A DNA stretch of 5,022 nt from positions 1 through 5,022 of the forward strand of contig JAEWTK010000229.1 of assembly GCA_023459535.1 (NCBI GenBank), written 5' to 3'. The translations under genes and the position numbers were made by a program. Below, in pieces: positions 1 through 5,022 of the stretch; positions within the stretch are counted from its first letter, which is position 1; the number at the start of each line of letters is the position of its first letter. Source of the stretch: Pseudomonadota bacterium (GTDB taxonomy: Bacteria > Pseudomonadota > Gammaproteobacteria > Burkholderiales > Methylophilaceae). Under the pieces are notes generated by a model. It was not told where the DNA came from. It was given only the letters and a program-made list of their open reading frames with translations, and searched no databases.

Positions 1-121
1 GGATAGGCAGCACAATGTGCTCGTCCACCACGTGCAGGAGGTGTAGCACGATGGCGACCACCGCTGCAAGGATGCCGGCGATGGCATCCCATTCATAGCC
101 GGGCGTGCGACTGGTTTTCAT
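1..121 (-). CDS. Small membrane protein of unknown function, translationally coupled to norB (partial, N-terminus only)
   Basis: The start codon overlaps the norB stop codon as ATGA (positions 121 to 118 on the minus strand), and the frame stays open for 40 codons to the window edge, so the C-terminus is missing. The visible protein begins MKTSRTPGYEWD and continues into a hydrophobic stretch at about residues 13-30 (AGILAAVVAIVLHLLHVV), a likely membrane helix. This is followed by the polar DEH and a second hydrophobic run starting VLPI. Two histidines near the end of the helix plus DEH give the pattern HLLHVVDEH. No purine-rich ribosome binding site lies just upstream, so translation probably depends on ribosomes finishing norB. 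I do not recognise the family. A role beside qNOR (assembly, stability or quinol access) is inferred only from the coupling. It is too short in the window to exclude a larger multi-helix protein. Confidence 0.72.
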   Translation of the reverse strand, partial: MKTSRTPGYEWDAIAGILAAVVAIVLHLLHVVDEHIVLPI

Positions 122-2373
122 CGCTGCGGGTTGCGGAATGCCTGCAATGCGAACAGCGCAAAGGCGAGCACGCCGATGCCGAACACGATGTCCCCCGGCA
201 CGCGTGCCCACACCAGTCCCTCCATCACCGCGCTATGCATGAACTCTGCCGAACGCGCGTAGGCGTAGTAGTGCTTGATGCTGGCATAGGTCTGCCACAG
301 CCCCTGCGGCAGCAGCGAGAGGAAGGTCATCATGGCGAGGCCGATGTTGAGCGTCCAGAAGCTGATTGACAGCAGCTTGCGGTTCCAGCGCTTGACGTCG
401 GTGAGTCCGCGCATGCAATACAGCATCAGCCCCAGCCCCAGCATGCCGTAGACGCCGAACAGCGCAGCATGGCCGTGGTTGGCGGTGGTGTTGAGGCCTT
501 GCATGTAGTAGAGCGCGATGGGCGGATTGATGAGGAAGCCGAATAGCCCGGCGCCTACCATGTTCCACACCAGCACCGCGGTGAAGAACATGAACGGCCA
601 GTGGTAGGTTTCCTGCCACGGCGCTTGTCTTTCCAGCTTGGCGTGGCTGTAGGCCTCGAAACCGACCACCATGAGCGGCACCACTTCGAGTGCCGAGAAG
701 GTGGCGCCCAGCGCCAGCACGGCGATCGGCGTGCCGCTCCAGTACAGGTGGTGGAACGTTCCGAGCACGCCACCGCTGAGGAAGATGATGGTGGCGAACA
801 GCACCATGGTGGCAGCGACCGAGGCGCGCAGCAGCCCCATGCGCACGAACAGCGCCGAGATGATGGCAGTGGCGAACACTTCGAAGATGCCCTCCACCCA
901 CAGGTGCACCACCCACCAGCGCCAGTACTCCATGATGCTGATGTGCGTGTGCTCTCCCCATATCAGGCCGGCACCGTAGAGCAGGCCGATGGCGATGGTG
1001 GAGACCACCACCAGGAACACCAGAGAGCCGGCCGTGCCCTGCTTGAGAGACGGCCACAGCGCGCGCAGTACCAATGCAACCCACAGCAGTAGGCCGATGA
1101 ACAGGTAGATCTGCCAGAAGCGGCCGAGGTCAATGTATTCGTAGCCTTGGTGGCCGAACCAGAAGTTGAGCGTGAGGCTGTCGAAGTGGCCGTGCACTGC
1201 CAGCCACTGGCCGGCGAAGGAGCCGACGACGATCAACAGCAGGCTGAAGAACAGGAAGTTGACGCCGAAGCGTTGGAACTTCGGTTCTTGGCCGGACAGC
1301 AGCGGCGCAACATAGAGGCCGGTGGCGAGCCAGGCGGTGGCGATCCACAGCACCGCGAGCTGCGTATGCCAGGTGCGGGTGACGACGTAGGGCAGGTAGT
1401 CCACCAACGGCAGGCCGTACAACCCCTGACCTTCGACCGCATAGTGCGCGGTGACGATGCCGAGCAACACCTGCAGCGCGAACAGCGCGGTAACCGTCCA
1501 GAAGAATTTGGCGGTGGCGCGCATGGATGGCGTAATGGTCGCCGTCGCCATGTTGTCTGACTTGGCGTAGCCGCCTTCCGGTTCCTGGTCGTTGCGCCAG
1601 TCGTCGTACTGGCGGGCGTAGTACCAGACGATGGTGCCAATGCCGCCCAGCAGCAGCAAAATGGAGATCAGGCTCCAGAGCAGCACGCTGGCACTGGGCG
1701 TGTTGCCTACCAGCGGGTCATGCGGCCAGTTGCTGGTGTAACTGATGTCGTCGCCCGGACGGTTGGTTACCGCGCTCCATGAGGTCCAGAAGAAGAAGGC
1801 GCCGAGCGCATGCGCATCATCTTCACTCAGTGATGCGTGCATCGGCATGGCGTAATCGCGACGCAGGTCCAGATAGGCTGCATCGGCCTGGAACAGGCCG
1901 CGGTAGTGCTCGGTCACGTTGCGCACGGCCTGTGCGCGTTCTTCGCTGATGGTCAGTACGCCGCTGGTGGGGTCGTAGGTGTTTTGCCGCAATTCGGTAC
2001 GCAGCAAGGCTTCGTGGACTTCTGGCTGGTTGTGGCCGTCAGCATCTTCGCGTGCGGCGATCAGCGCCAGCAGCGATTCCGCCTCGCGGCGTAACCAGTC
2101 GGCGCTCCAGTCCGGCGCCAGATAGCCACCATGGCCCCAGATGGAACCCTGTTGCATGCCCCCGGTGGTCTGCCAGATGCCTTGGCCGCGCTGGATGTCA
2201 GCGCGCGTATAGAGTAGTTCGCCGGAGGTTGTCTCGACGCGCTCGGGGATGGGTGGTGCTTGCTGGTAGATTTCGCGGCCGAAATAAAGCAGGATTGCGA
2301 ACATGATGATCATGCTACTTGCCAGGATCAGCCACAGGCGTCTGATGGTGAATGTGCTGCTATATGCTGCCAT
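118..2373 (-). CDS. norB: Quinol-dependent nitric oxide reductase, single-subunit qNOR
   Basis: Reduces 2 NO to N2O and water using quinol, in the inner membrane; member of the haem-copper oxidase superfamily. The 751 residues match the usual length of about 750-760. A first helix (about 12-31) is followed by a periplasmic domain (about 40-225) that has the cytochrome c-like region of qNOR but no CxxCH, as expected for a quinol enzyme. About 13 further helices follow. Seen residues: H336 and the NHGH motif (H633, H635) for haems b and b3; H490, H541, H542 and E494 for the non-haem iron FeB; E563, the second conserved glutamate. The quinol-site residues H310, E314 and D728 are present. Recalled Geobacillus stearothermophilus qNOR numbering fits with a constant offset of 18. 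The retained FeB ligands argue against a nitric oxide dismutase. A strong ribosome binding site (GGGGAGGA, 2378-2385) supports this start. It is transcribed divergently from ndk and overlaps a small membrane gene downstream. Its role is NO detoxification or a denitrification step; the window does not distinguish them. Confidence 0.96.
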   Translation of the reverse strand: MAAYSSTFTIRRLWLILASSMIIMFAILLYFGREIYQQAPPIPERVETTSGELLYTRADIQRGQGIWQTTGGMQQGSIWGHGGYLAPDWSADWLRREAESLLALIAAREDADGHNQPEVHEALLRTELRQNTYDPTSGVLTISEERAQAVRNVTEHYRGLFQADAAYLDLRRDYAMPMHASLSEDDAHALGAFFFWTSWSAVTNRPGDDISYTSNWPHDPLVGNTPSASVLLWSLISILLLLGGIGTIVWYYARQYDDWRNDQEPEGGYAKSDNMATATITPSMRATAKFFWTVTALFALQVLLGIVTAHYAVEGQGLYGLPLVDYLPYVVTRTWHTQLAVLWIATAWLATGLYVAPLLSGQEPKFQRFGVNFLFFSLLLIVVGSFAGQWLAVHGHFDSLTLNFWFGHQGYEYIDLGRFWQIYLFIGLLLWVALVLRALWPSLKQGTAGSLVFLVVVSTIAIGLLYGAGLIWGEHTHISIMEYWRWWVVHLWVEGIFEVFATAIISALFVRMGLLRASVAATMVLFATIIFLSGGVLGTFHHLYWSGTPIAVLALGATFSALEVVPLMVVGFEAYSHAKLERQAPWQETYHWPFMFFTAVLVWNMVGAGLFGFLINPPIALYYMQGLNTTANHGHAALFGVYGMLGLGLMLYCMRGLTDVKRWNRKLLSISFWTLNIGLAMMTFLSLLPQGLWQTYASIKHYYAYARSAEFMHSAVMEGLVWARVPGDIVFGIGVLAFALFALQAFRNPQR

Positions 2374-2377
2374 TTCA

Positions 2378-2385
2378 TCCTCCCC
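2378..2385 (-). promoter_or_regulatory. Strong ribosome binding site of norB
   Basis: On the minus strand GGGGAGGA lies four bases before the norB ATG, and its GGAGG core is five bases away. This is the best Shine-Dalgarno match in the window and fixes the norB start at 2373. It contrasts with the absence of such a site before the downstream membrane gene. Confidence 0.8.
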
Positions 2386-2403
2386 TCGCGTGAATGCCGG
2401 TTT

Positions 2404-2454
2404 GCCCGGCTTCTGGTTTGAATCTCGTGCTATCTAAACACAAGCCCGGCATCT
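2404..2454. repeat. Direct repeat GCCCGGC(T/A)TCT, two copies 40 bases apart
   Basis: Copy one is at 2404-2414 (GCCCGGCTTCT) and copy two at 2444-2454 (GCCCGGCATCT). They match at 10 of 11 bases with a start-to-start distance of exactly 40 bases, close to four helical turns. A related core, ATGCCGG at 2394-2400, is an inverted match to CCGGCAT at 2446-2452. All lie 20-80 bases upstream of norB, where a transcription factor could bind. No known regulator motif is recognised. GC-rich short repeats can also arise by chance. Confidence 0.4.
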
Positions 2455-2526
2455 CGCCAAGCATTACACATGACACGGAGTGGCCGTTTCCATCGTAAAA
2501 AAAGCGATAGAAGCGCCGATACAAGG

Positions 2527-2555
2527 TTTATTAAAGCCTGCCGAAATGGTATTCT
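2527..2555 (+). promoter_or_regulatory. Candidate promoter of the ndk operon
   Basis: TATTCT at 2550-2555 matches four of six positions of the sigma-70 -10 box, including the first two and the last. It carries the extended -10 TG one base upstream (TGG at 2547-2549). A weak -35 (TTTATT, 2527-2532) sits 17 bases before it. Transcription would begin near 2561-2563, leaving a leader of about 32 bases before the ndk ATG. This was recognised by eye and other placements are possible, for example TATTAA at 2529-2534. Confidence 0.4.
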
Positions 2556-2565
2556 TGCAGGCTTT
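2533..2565. repeat. Perfect 9-base inverted repeat over the ndk promoter
   Basis: AAAGCCTGC (2533-2541) and GCAGGCTTT (2557-2565) are exact reverse complements separated by 15 bases. Inside the spacer, GAA (2543-2545) can pair with TTC (2552-2554), giving a 6-base apical loop. The structure is not followed by a T-run on either strand, so it does not look like an intrinsic terminator. Its position over the candidate -10 box and start site suggests an operator, or a leader hairpin if transcription starts further upstream. Confidence 0.6.
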
Positions 2566-2593
2566 CATCTACTTGAATTTTTGGAGTAATTAA

Positions 2594-3001
2594 ATGGCTG
2601 TTGAACGTACCCTGTCTATCATCAAACCAGACGCAGTTGCCAAGAACGTGATCGGCAAGATCTATTCCCGTTTCGAAACCAATGGTTTGAAAATCGTTGC
2701 TGCCAAGATGGCGCAACTGTCCCAAGCCGAGGCCGAAGGCTTTTACGCTGTGCATAAAGAGCGTCCGTTCTTCAATGACCTGGTCAAGTTCATGATTTCC
2801 GGTCCCGTCATGATTCAGGTGCTGGAAGGCGAAAATGCGGTTGCGAAGAACCGTGAACTGATGGGCGCGACCAACCCGAAGGAAGCTGCTGCCGGTACCA
2901 TTCGTGCCGATTTCGCTGAAAGCATCGACGCCAACGCAGTGCATGGCAGCGATTCCGCAGAAAATGCCGCGATTGAAATCGCCTACTTCTTCGGTAAATA
3001 A
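2594..3001 (+). CDS. ndk: Nucleoside diphosphate kinase
   Basis: Cytoplasmic enzyme that transfers the gamma phosphate of ATP to nucleoside diphosphates through a phosphohistidine intermediate, balancing NTP and dNTP pools. The 135 residues form a single NDK domain, slightly shorter than the 143 of E. coli, as in several bacterial forms. The active-site motif [12 protein letters not shown] contains the phosphorylated histidine H117. The nucleotide-binding residues expected for the family are visible: K11 (in IIKPDA), Y51, F59, R87, T93, R104 and N114. The start is supported by GGAG at 2583-2586, seven bases before ATG. It is the first gene of the plus-strand operon, with rlmN following after six bases and no terminator between them. 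It looks fully functional. Confidence 0.98.
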   Translation: MAVERTLSIIKPDAVAKNVIGKIYSRFETNGLKIVAAKMAQLSQAEAEGFYAVHKERPFFNDLVKFMISGPVMIQVLEGENAVAKNRELMGATNPKEAAAGTIRADFAESIDANAVHGSDSAENAAIEIAYFFGK

Positions 3002-3007
3002 GTCTTA

Positions 3008-4114
3008 ATGACCGTCAATCTGCTCGATTTCAACCAGGCACAGCTCGCCGAGTATTTCAAGGATATAGGCGAGAAGCCCTTTCGTGCCAAGCAGTTGATG
3101 CGCTGGATGCATCACTTCGGCGTGAATGATTTTGCGCAGATGACGGACATCGCCAAATCGCTGCGTGAGAAACTTGCTACAGAGGCATGCATCACGCCGC
3201 CCGAGGTGCAAATGGAGCAGGTTTCCGACGATGGCACGCGCAAGTGGCTGATAGCCACCGATGTCGGCAATGGTGTGGAAACCGTGTTCATCCCGGAAGA
3301 TGATCGCGGCACTTTGTGTGTTTCGTCCCAGGTGGGTTGTGCGCTCGAATGCACTTTCTGTTCGACCGGCCGCCAGGGATTCAACCGCAATCTCAAGGTT
3401 TCGGAAATCATCGGTCAGCTCTGGCTGGCCAATCATTCACTGCGGCAGGCCGATGGCTACGATATGCTGCCGCCCGGCGAACGTGTCATCAGTAACGTCG
3501 TCATGATGGGCATGGGCGAGCCGCTGGCCAATTACGACAATGTCGTCACCGCCATGCAGATCATGCTGGATGATTCGGCTTATGGCCTCAGTCGCCGTCG
3601 CGTGACCTTGTCCACATCCGGTCTGGTGCCGGCCATGGATAGATTGAAAGAGGATTGTCCGGTCGCCCTGGCCGTTTCCCTGCATGCGCCGAACGATGCC
3701 TTGCGCGATGAGATCGTGCCGATCAACAAGAAATACCCTTTGAAAGAATTGATGGCAGCCTGCCAGCGTTATCTGGTGAAGGCGCCTCGTGATTTTGTGA
3801 CTTTCGAGTATGTGATGCTCGATGGCGTCAATGACTCGGTTGAGCACGCCCGGCAGCTGCTGGAAACAGTCAGGGATGTGCCGTGCAAATTCAACCTGAT
3901 TCCCTTTAATCCATTTCCCAACAGCGGCTATCAGACTTCCAGGCCCGATAATATTCGTCGCTTCCGCGATGTCCTGATGCAGGCCGGTTATGTGGTGACT
4001 ACCAGGAAAACTCGCGGCGAAGATATCGATGCCGCCTGTGGGCAGTTGGCTGGTAAAGTGCAGGACAAAACCAAACGCAGTTCGCGTCGTATCCCTCTGG
4101 AGATTGTTGCATGA
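3008..4114 (+). CDS. rlmN: Dual-specificity 23S rRNA/tRNA adenine-C2 methyltransferase RlmN
   Basis: Radical-SAM enzyme that methylates C2 of A2503 in 23S rRNA and of A37 in a subset of tRNAs, tuning translation accuracy. It has 368 residues, close to the usual 370-385. An N-terminal RNA-binding accessory region (about 1-90) is followed by the radical-SAM core. The CxxxCxxC cluster ligands are C111, C115 and C118. GMGEP at 168-172 contributes to SAM binding. The methyl-carrying cysteine C344 ([11 protein letters not shown]) and partner C104 match the catalytic pair C355/C118 of the E. coli enzyme, and E91 matches its catalytic glutamate. The start lies six bases after ndk with only a weak ribosome binding site, suggesting translational coupling. 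The stop overlaps the pilW start as ATGA. Context is the conserved betaproteobacterial ndk-rlmN-pilW cluster. Confidence 0.97.
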   Translation: MTVNLLDFNQAQLAEYFKDIGEKPFRAKQLMRWMHHFGVNDFAQMTDIAKSLREKLATEACITPPEVQMEQVSDDGTRKWLIATDVGNGVETVFIPEDDRGTLCVSSQVGCALECTFCSTGRQGFNRNLKVSEIIGQLWLANHSLRQADGYDMLPPGERVISNVVMMGMGEPLANYDNVVTAMQIMLDDSAYGLSRRRVTLSTSGLVPAMDRLKEDCPVALAVSLHAPNDALRDEIVPINKKYPLKELMAACQRYLVKAPRDFVTFEYVMLDGVNDSVEHARQLLETVRDVPCKFNLIPFNPFPNSGYQTSRPDNIRRFRDVLMQAGYVVTTRKTRGEDIDAACGQLAGKVQDKTKRSSRRIPLEIVA

Positions 4115-4854
4115 AGAAGTTGTTTGCGGTGTTTGCCTTGATGTTGCTTGCGGGCTGTGTCAGTCAATCGAGCAACGACCGGGCGGACACCCAGAAGCGA
4201 GATAGCGCGCGCATCCATACGGAACTGGGCGCAGGTTATTTCTCGCAGAACCAGATTGCGATCGCGCTGGAGGAATTCACCGAAGCCAGCAAGATCGATC
4301 CCAGCTATGCGTTGGCACACAATGGTCTGGGCATGGTCTATGCTGCACTGGGCGAAGATGCCAAGGCGGACGCCAGTTTCAAGCGCGCGATCAGCCTAGA
4401 GCCTAATAATGCGGAATCGCGCAACAATTATGGCACCTTCCTCTGTTCGCGCAATCGTATCGACGAATCCATCACCCAGTTCATGGCGGCGGTGAAAAAC
4501 CCGCTCTATACGACCAAGGACATTGCCTATCTCAATGCCGGCATCTGCTCGCTGCGCAAGCAGGATGTCGATAATGCCGAGGTCTACTTCCAGAATGCGT
4601 TGCAGGTGCAGCCTTTGATGCATCGCGCTTCCTACGAACTGGCGCTGATCAACTTCAATCGCAAGAAATATGGCATGGCGCGTGAATACCTGCGCACGCC
4701 GTTGATCGGCAGTCCGTCAGCGGAGGTGCTGTGGCTGGCGATACGTGTCGAACGGCAGCTTGGCGACAGGGATGCAGAGGCAAGTTACGCTCTGGAATTG
4801 CGCCGCAATTACCCTGATTCCGAACAAACCAAAGCATTACTTTCCGGGCAGTAA
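4111..4854 (+). CDS. pilW: Type IV pilus biogenesis/stability lipoprotein PilW (PilF-type TPR protein)
   Basis: Outer-membrane lipoprotein that, in Pseudomonas (PilF) and Neisseria (PilW), is needed for assembly or stability of the PilQ secretin multimer in type IV pilus systems. The 247 residues start with a lipoprotein signal: MKK, a hydrophobic run, and the lipobox LAGC with the lipidated cysteine at C16. The residue after the cysteine is V, not D, which fits outer-membrane sorting. The rest is a stack of about five to six TPR units from about residue 31 to 240, with typical repeat ends such as [16 protein letters not shown] and [17 protein letters not shown]112 and C146 could form a disulphide (inference). 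GGAG at 4099-4102 inside rlmN gives an eight-base spacing to ATG, and the start overlaps the rlmN stop by four bases. No pilus structural genes are in the window; the location beside rlmN is the usual one in this group. Confidence 0.93.
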   Translation: MKKLFAVFALMLLAGCVSQSSNDRADTQKRDSARIHTELGAGYFSQNQIAIALEEFTEASKIDPSYALAHNGLGMVYAALGEDAKADASFKRAISLEPNNAESRNNYGTFLCSRNRIDESITQFMAAVKNPLYTTKDIAYLNAGICSLRKQDVDNAEVYFQNALQVQPLMHRASYELALINFNRKKYGMAREYLRTPLIGSPSAEVLWLAIRVERQLGDRDAEASYALELRRNYPDSEQTKALLSGQ

Positions 4855-4856
4855 GC

Positions 4857-5022
4857 ATGAACGATTCAAACGAACAGAGCATTGCAGAAACGTTGCCGGC
4901 GGTCTCCGTCGGCGCTAACCTGAAGTCTGCACGCGAAGCCAAAAACCTTGATGTTGATGATATCTGTAGCTATCTTCGCTTAAGTCGTCGCCAAGTGATT
5001 GCGCTGGAGAACGATGACTTTG
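4857..5022 (+). CDS. rodZ: RodZ-like helix-turn-helix protein, N-terminal part only
   Basis: The frame opens with ATG two bases after the pilW stop and runs 55 complete codons to the window edge. After a polar N-terminus (MNDSNEQS) the sequence from about residue 18, starting VGANLKSAREAKNLDVDDIC, fits the xenobiotic-response type helix-turn-helix (HTH_25) at the start of RodZ. The second part (LRLSRRQVIALENDDF) resembles the recognition helix region and the LExxxF-like end typical of this family. In full-length RodZ this cytoplasmic domain binds MreB and is followed by one membrane helix and a periplasmic C-terminal domain, supporting rod shape. Those parts lie outside the window, so the assignment rests on the HTH and on synteny, where a RodZ-like gene commonly sits between pilW and ispG. 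A soluble HTH regulator cannot be fully excluded. Confidence 0.8.
   Translation, partial: MNDSNEQSIAETLPAVSVGANLKSAREAKNLDVDDICSYLRLSRRQVIALENDDF

Larger units (their letters stand above)
2374..2593. promoter_or_regulatory. Divergent intergenic region between norB and ndk
   Basis: This 220-base stretch must carry the promoters for both norB (leftward) and ndk (rightward). It is more AT-rich on the ndk side, with a seven-A tract at 2497-2503. I looked for TTG-N8-CAA (FNR/DNR/NNR type), the GATGCATTT-like NsrR palindrome, and a GG-N10-GC sigma-54 core that NorR would need, and found none convincing. A weak sigma-70-like pair for norB on the minus strand (TTGGCG at about 2455-2460 with an AT-rich TTAGAT 17 bases on) matches poorly. 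No open reading frame with coding character is seen here. Confidence 0.7.

Noticed and set aside
233..1084. A 283-codon open frame on the minus strand inside norB
   Set aside because: It is in a different frame of the same strand as a clear qNOR gene, is extremely rich in R, H, A and G, has low-complexity character, and has no recognisable domain. It is a by-product of high GC and third-position bias.
601..1560. Long plus-strand open frames antisense to norB (163, 102 and 137 codons)
   Set aside because: Their composition (many H, E, Q, G and R) mirrors the reverse complement of membrane-protein codons, and the underlying strand is fully explained by norB.
118..2373. Possible nitric oxide dismutase (NOD) instead of qNOR
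   Set aside because: NOD-type proteins lose key FeB ligands and quinol-site residues. Here the three FeB histidines (H490, H541, H542), E494, E563, H310, E314 and D728 are all present.
2396..2410. Short hairpin GCCGG-TTTGC-CCGGC in the norB leader
   Set aside because: Only a five-base stem, common by chance in GC-rich DNA, and no T-run or conserved riboswitch features.
2492..2508. ATCG...CGAT around the A-tract as a terminator or operator
   Set aside because: The stem is only four bases, and the A/T run lies in the loop rather than after the stem.
2531..2944. A 137-codon minus-strand frame antisense to ndk
   Set aside because: It overlaps the whole conserved ndk gene, has no ribosome binding site of note, and has no recognisable family.
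3005..3847. Minus-strand frames antisense to rlmN (143 and 136 codons)
   Set aside because: Composition rich in H, R, I and D typical of antisense shadows; rlmN explains the conserved sequence.

Overview
The window looks like a chromosomal segment from a Gram-negative betaproteobacterium, possibly one of the Nitrosomonadales (Gallionella, Sulfuricella or methylotroph relatives). The basis is gene order: ndk - rlmN - pilW - rodZ-like is, from general knowledge, a common betaproteobacterial arrangement that usually continues into ispG and hisS. The exact genus cannot be fixed from the sequence alone. The genes are intact and tightly packed. There are no insertion sequences, CRISPR arrays, tRNA or rRNA genes, or prophage remnants.

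Left half (1-2373, minus strand): a complete single-subunit, quinol-dependent nitric oxide reductase (qNOR, norB/norZ type). It has all the histidine and glutamate residues expected at its haem and iron sites. Its stop codon overlaps the start of a second minus-strand gene (ATGA overlap). Only the first 40 codons of that gene are in the window, and they encode the N-terminus of a small membrane protein of unknown function. Together they look like a two-gene NO-reduction or NO-detoxification unit in the inner membrane.

Middle (2374-2593): a 220-base divergent intergenic region. It holds a strong ribosome binding site for norB, an 11-base near-perfect direct repeat spaced exactly 40 bases apart on the norB side, and a 9-base perfect inverted repeat overlapping the probable ndk promoter. 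I found no recognisable FNR/DNR-type, NsrR-type or sigma-54 (NorR-dependent) site.

Right half (2594-5022, plus strand): a housekeeping operon of nucleoside diphosphate kinase (ndk), 23S rRNA/tRNA adenine-C2 methyltransferase (rlmN), a lipoprotein with TPR repeats for type IV pilus assembly (pilW/pilF), and the N-terminal helix-turn-helix part of a RodZ-like protein that runs off the right edge. Gaps are 6 bases, a 4-base overlap, and 2 bases, so the genes are almost certainly co-transcribed.

Nothing here amounts to a clearly new system. The points most worth a second look are the small membrane gene coupled to qNOR and the two repeat structures in the divergent promoter region.
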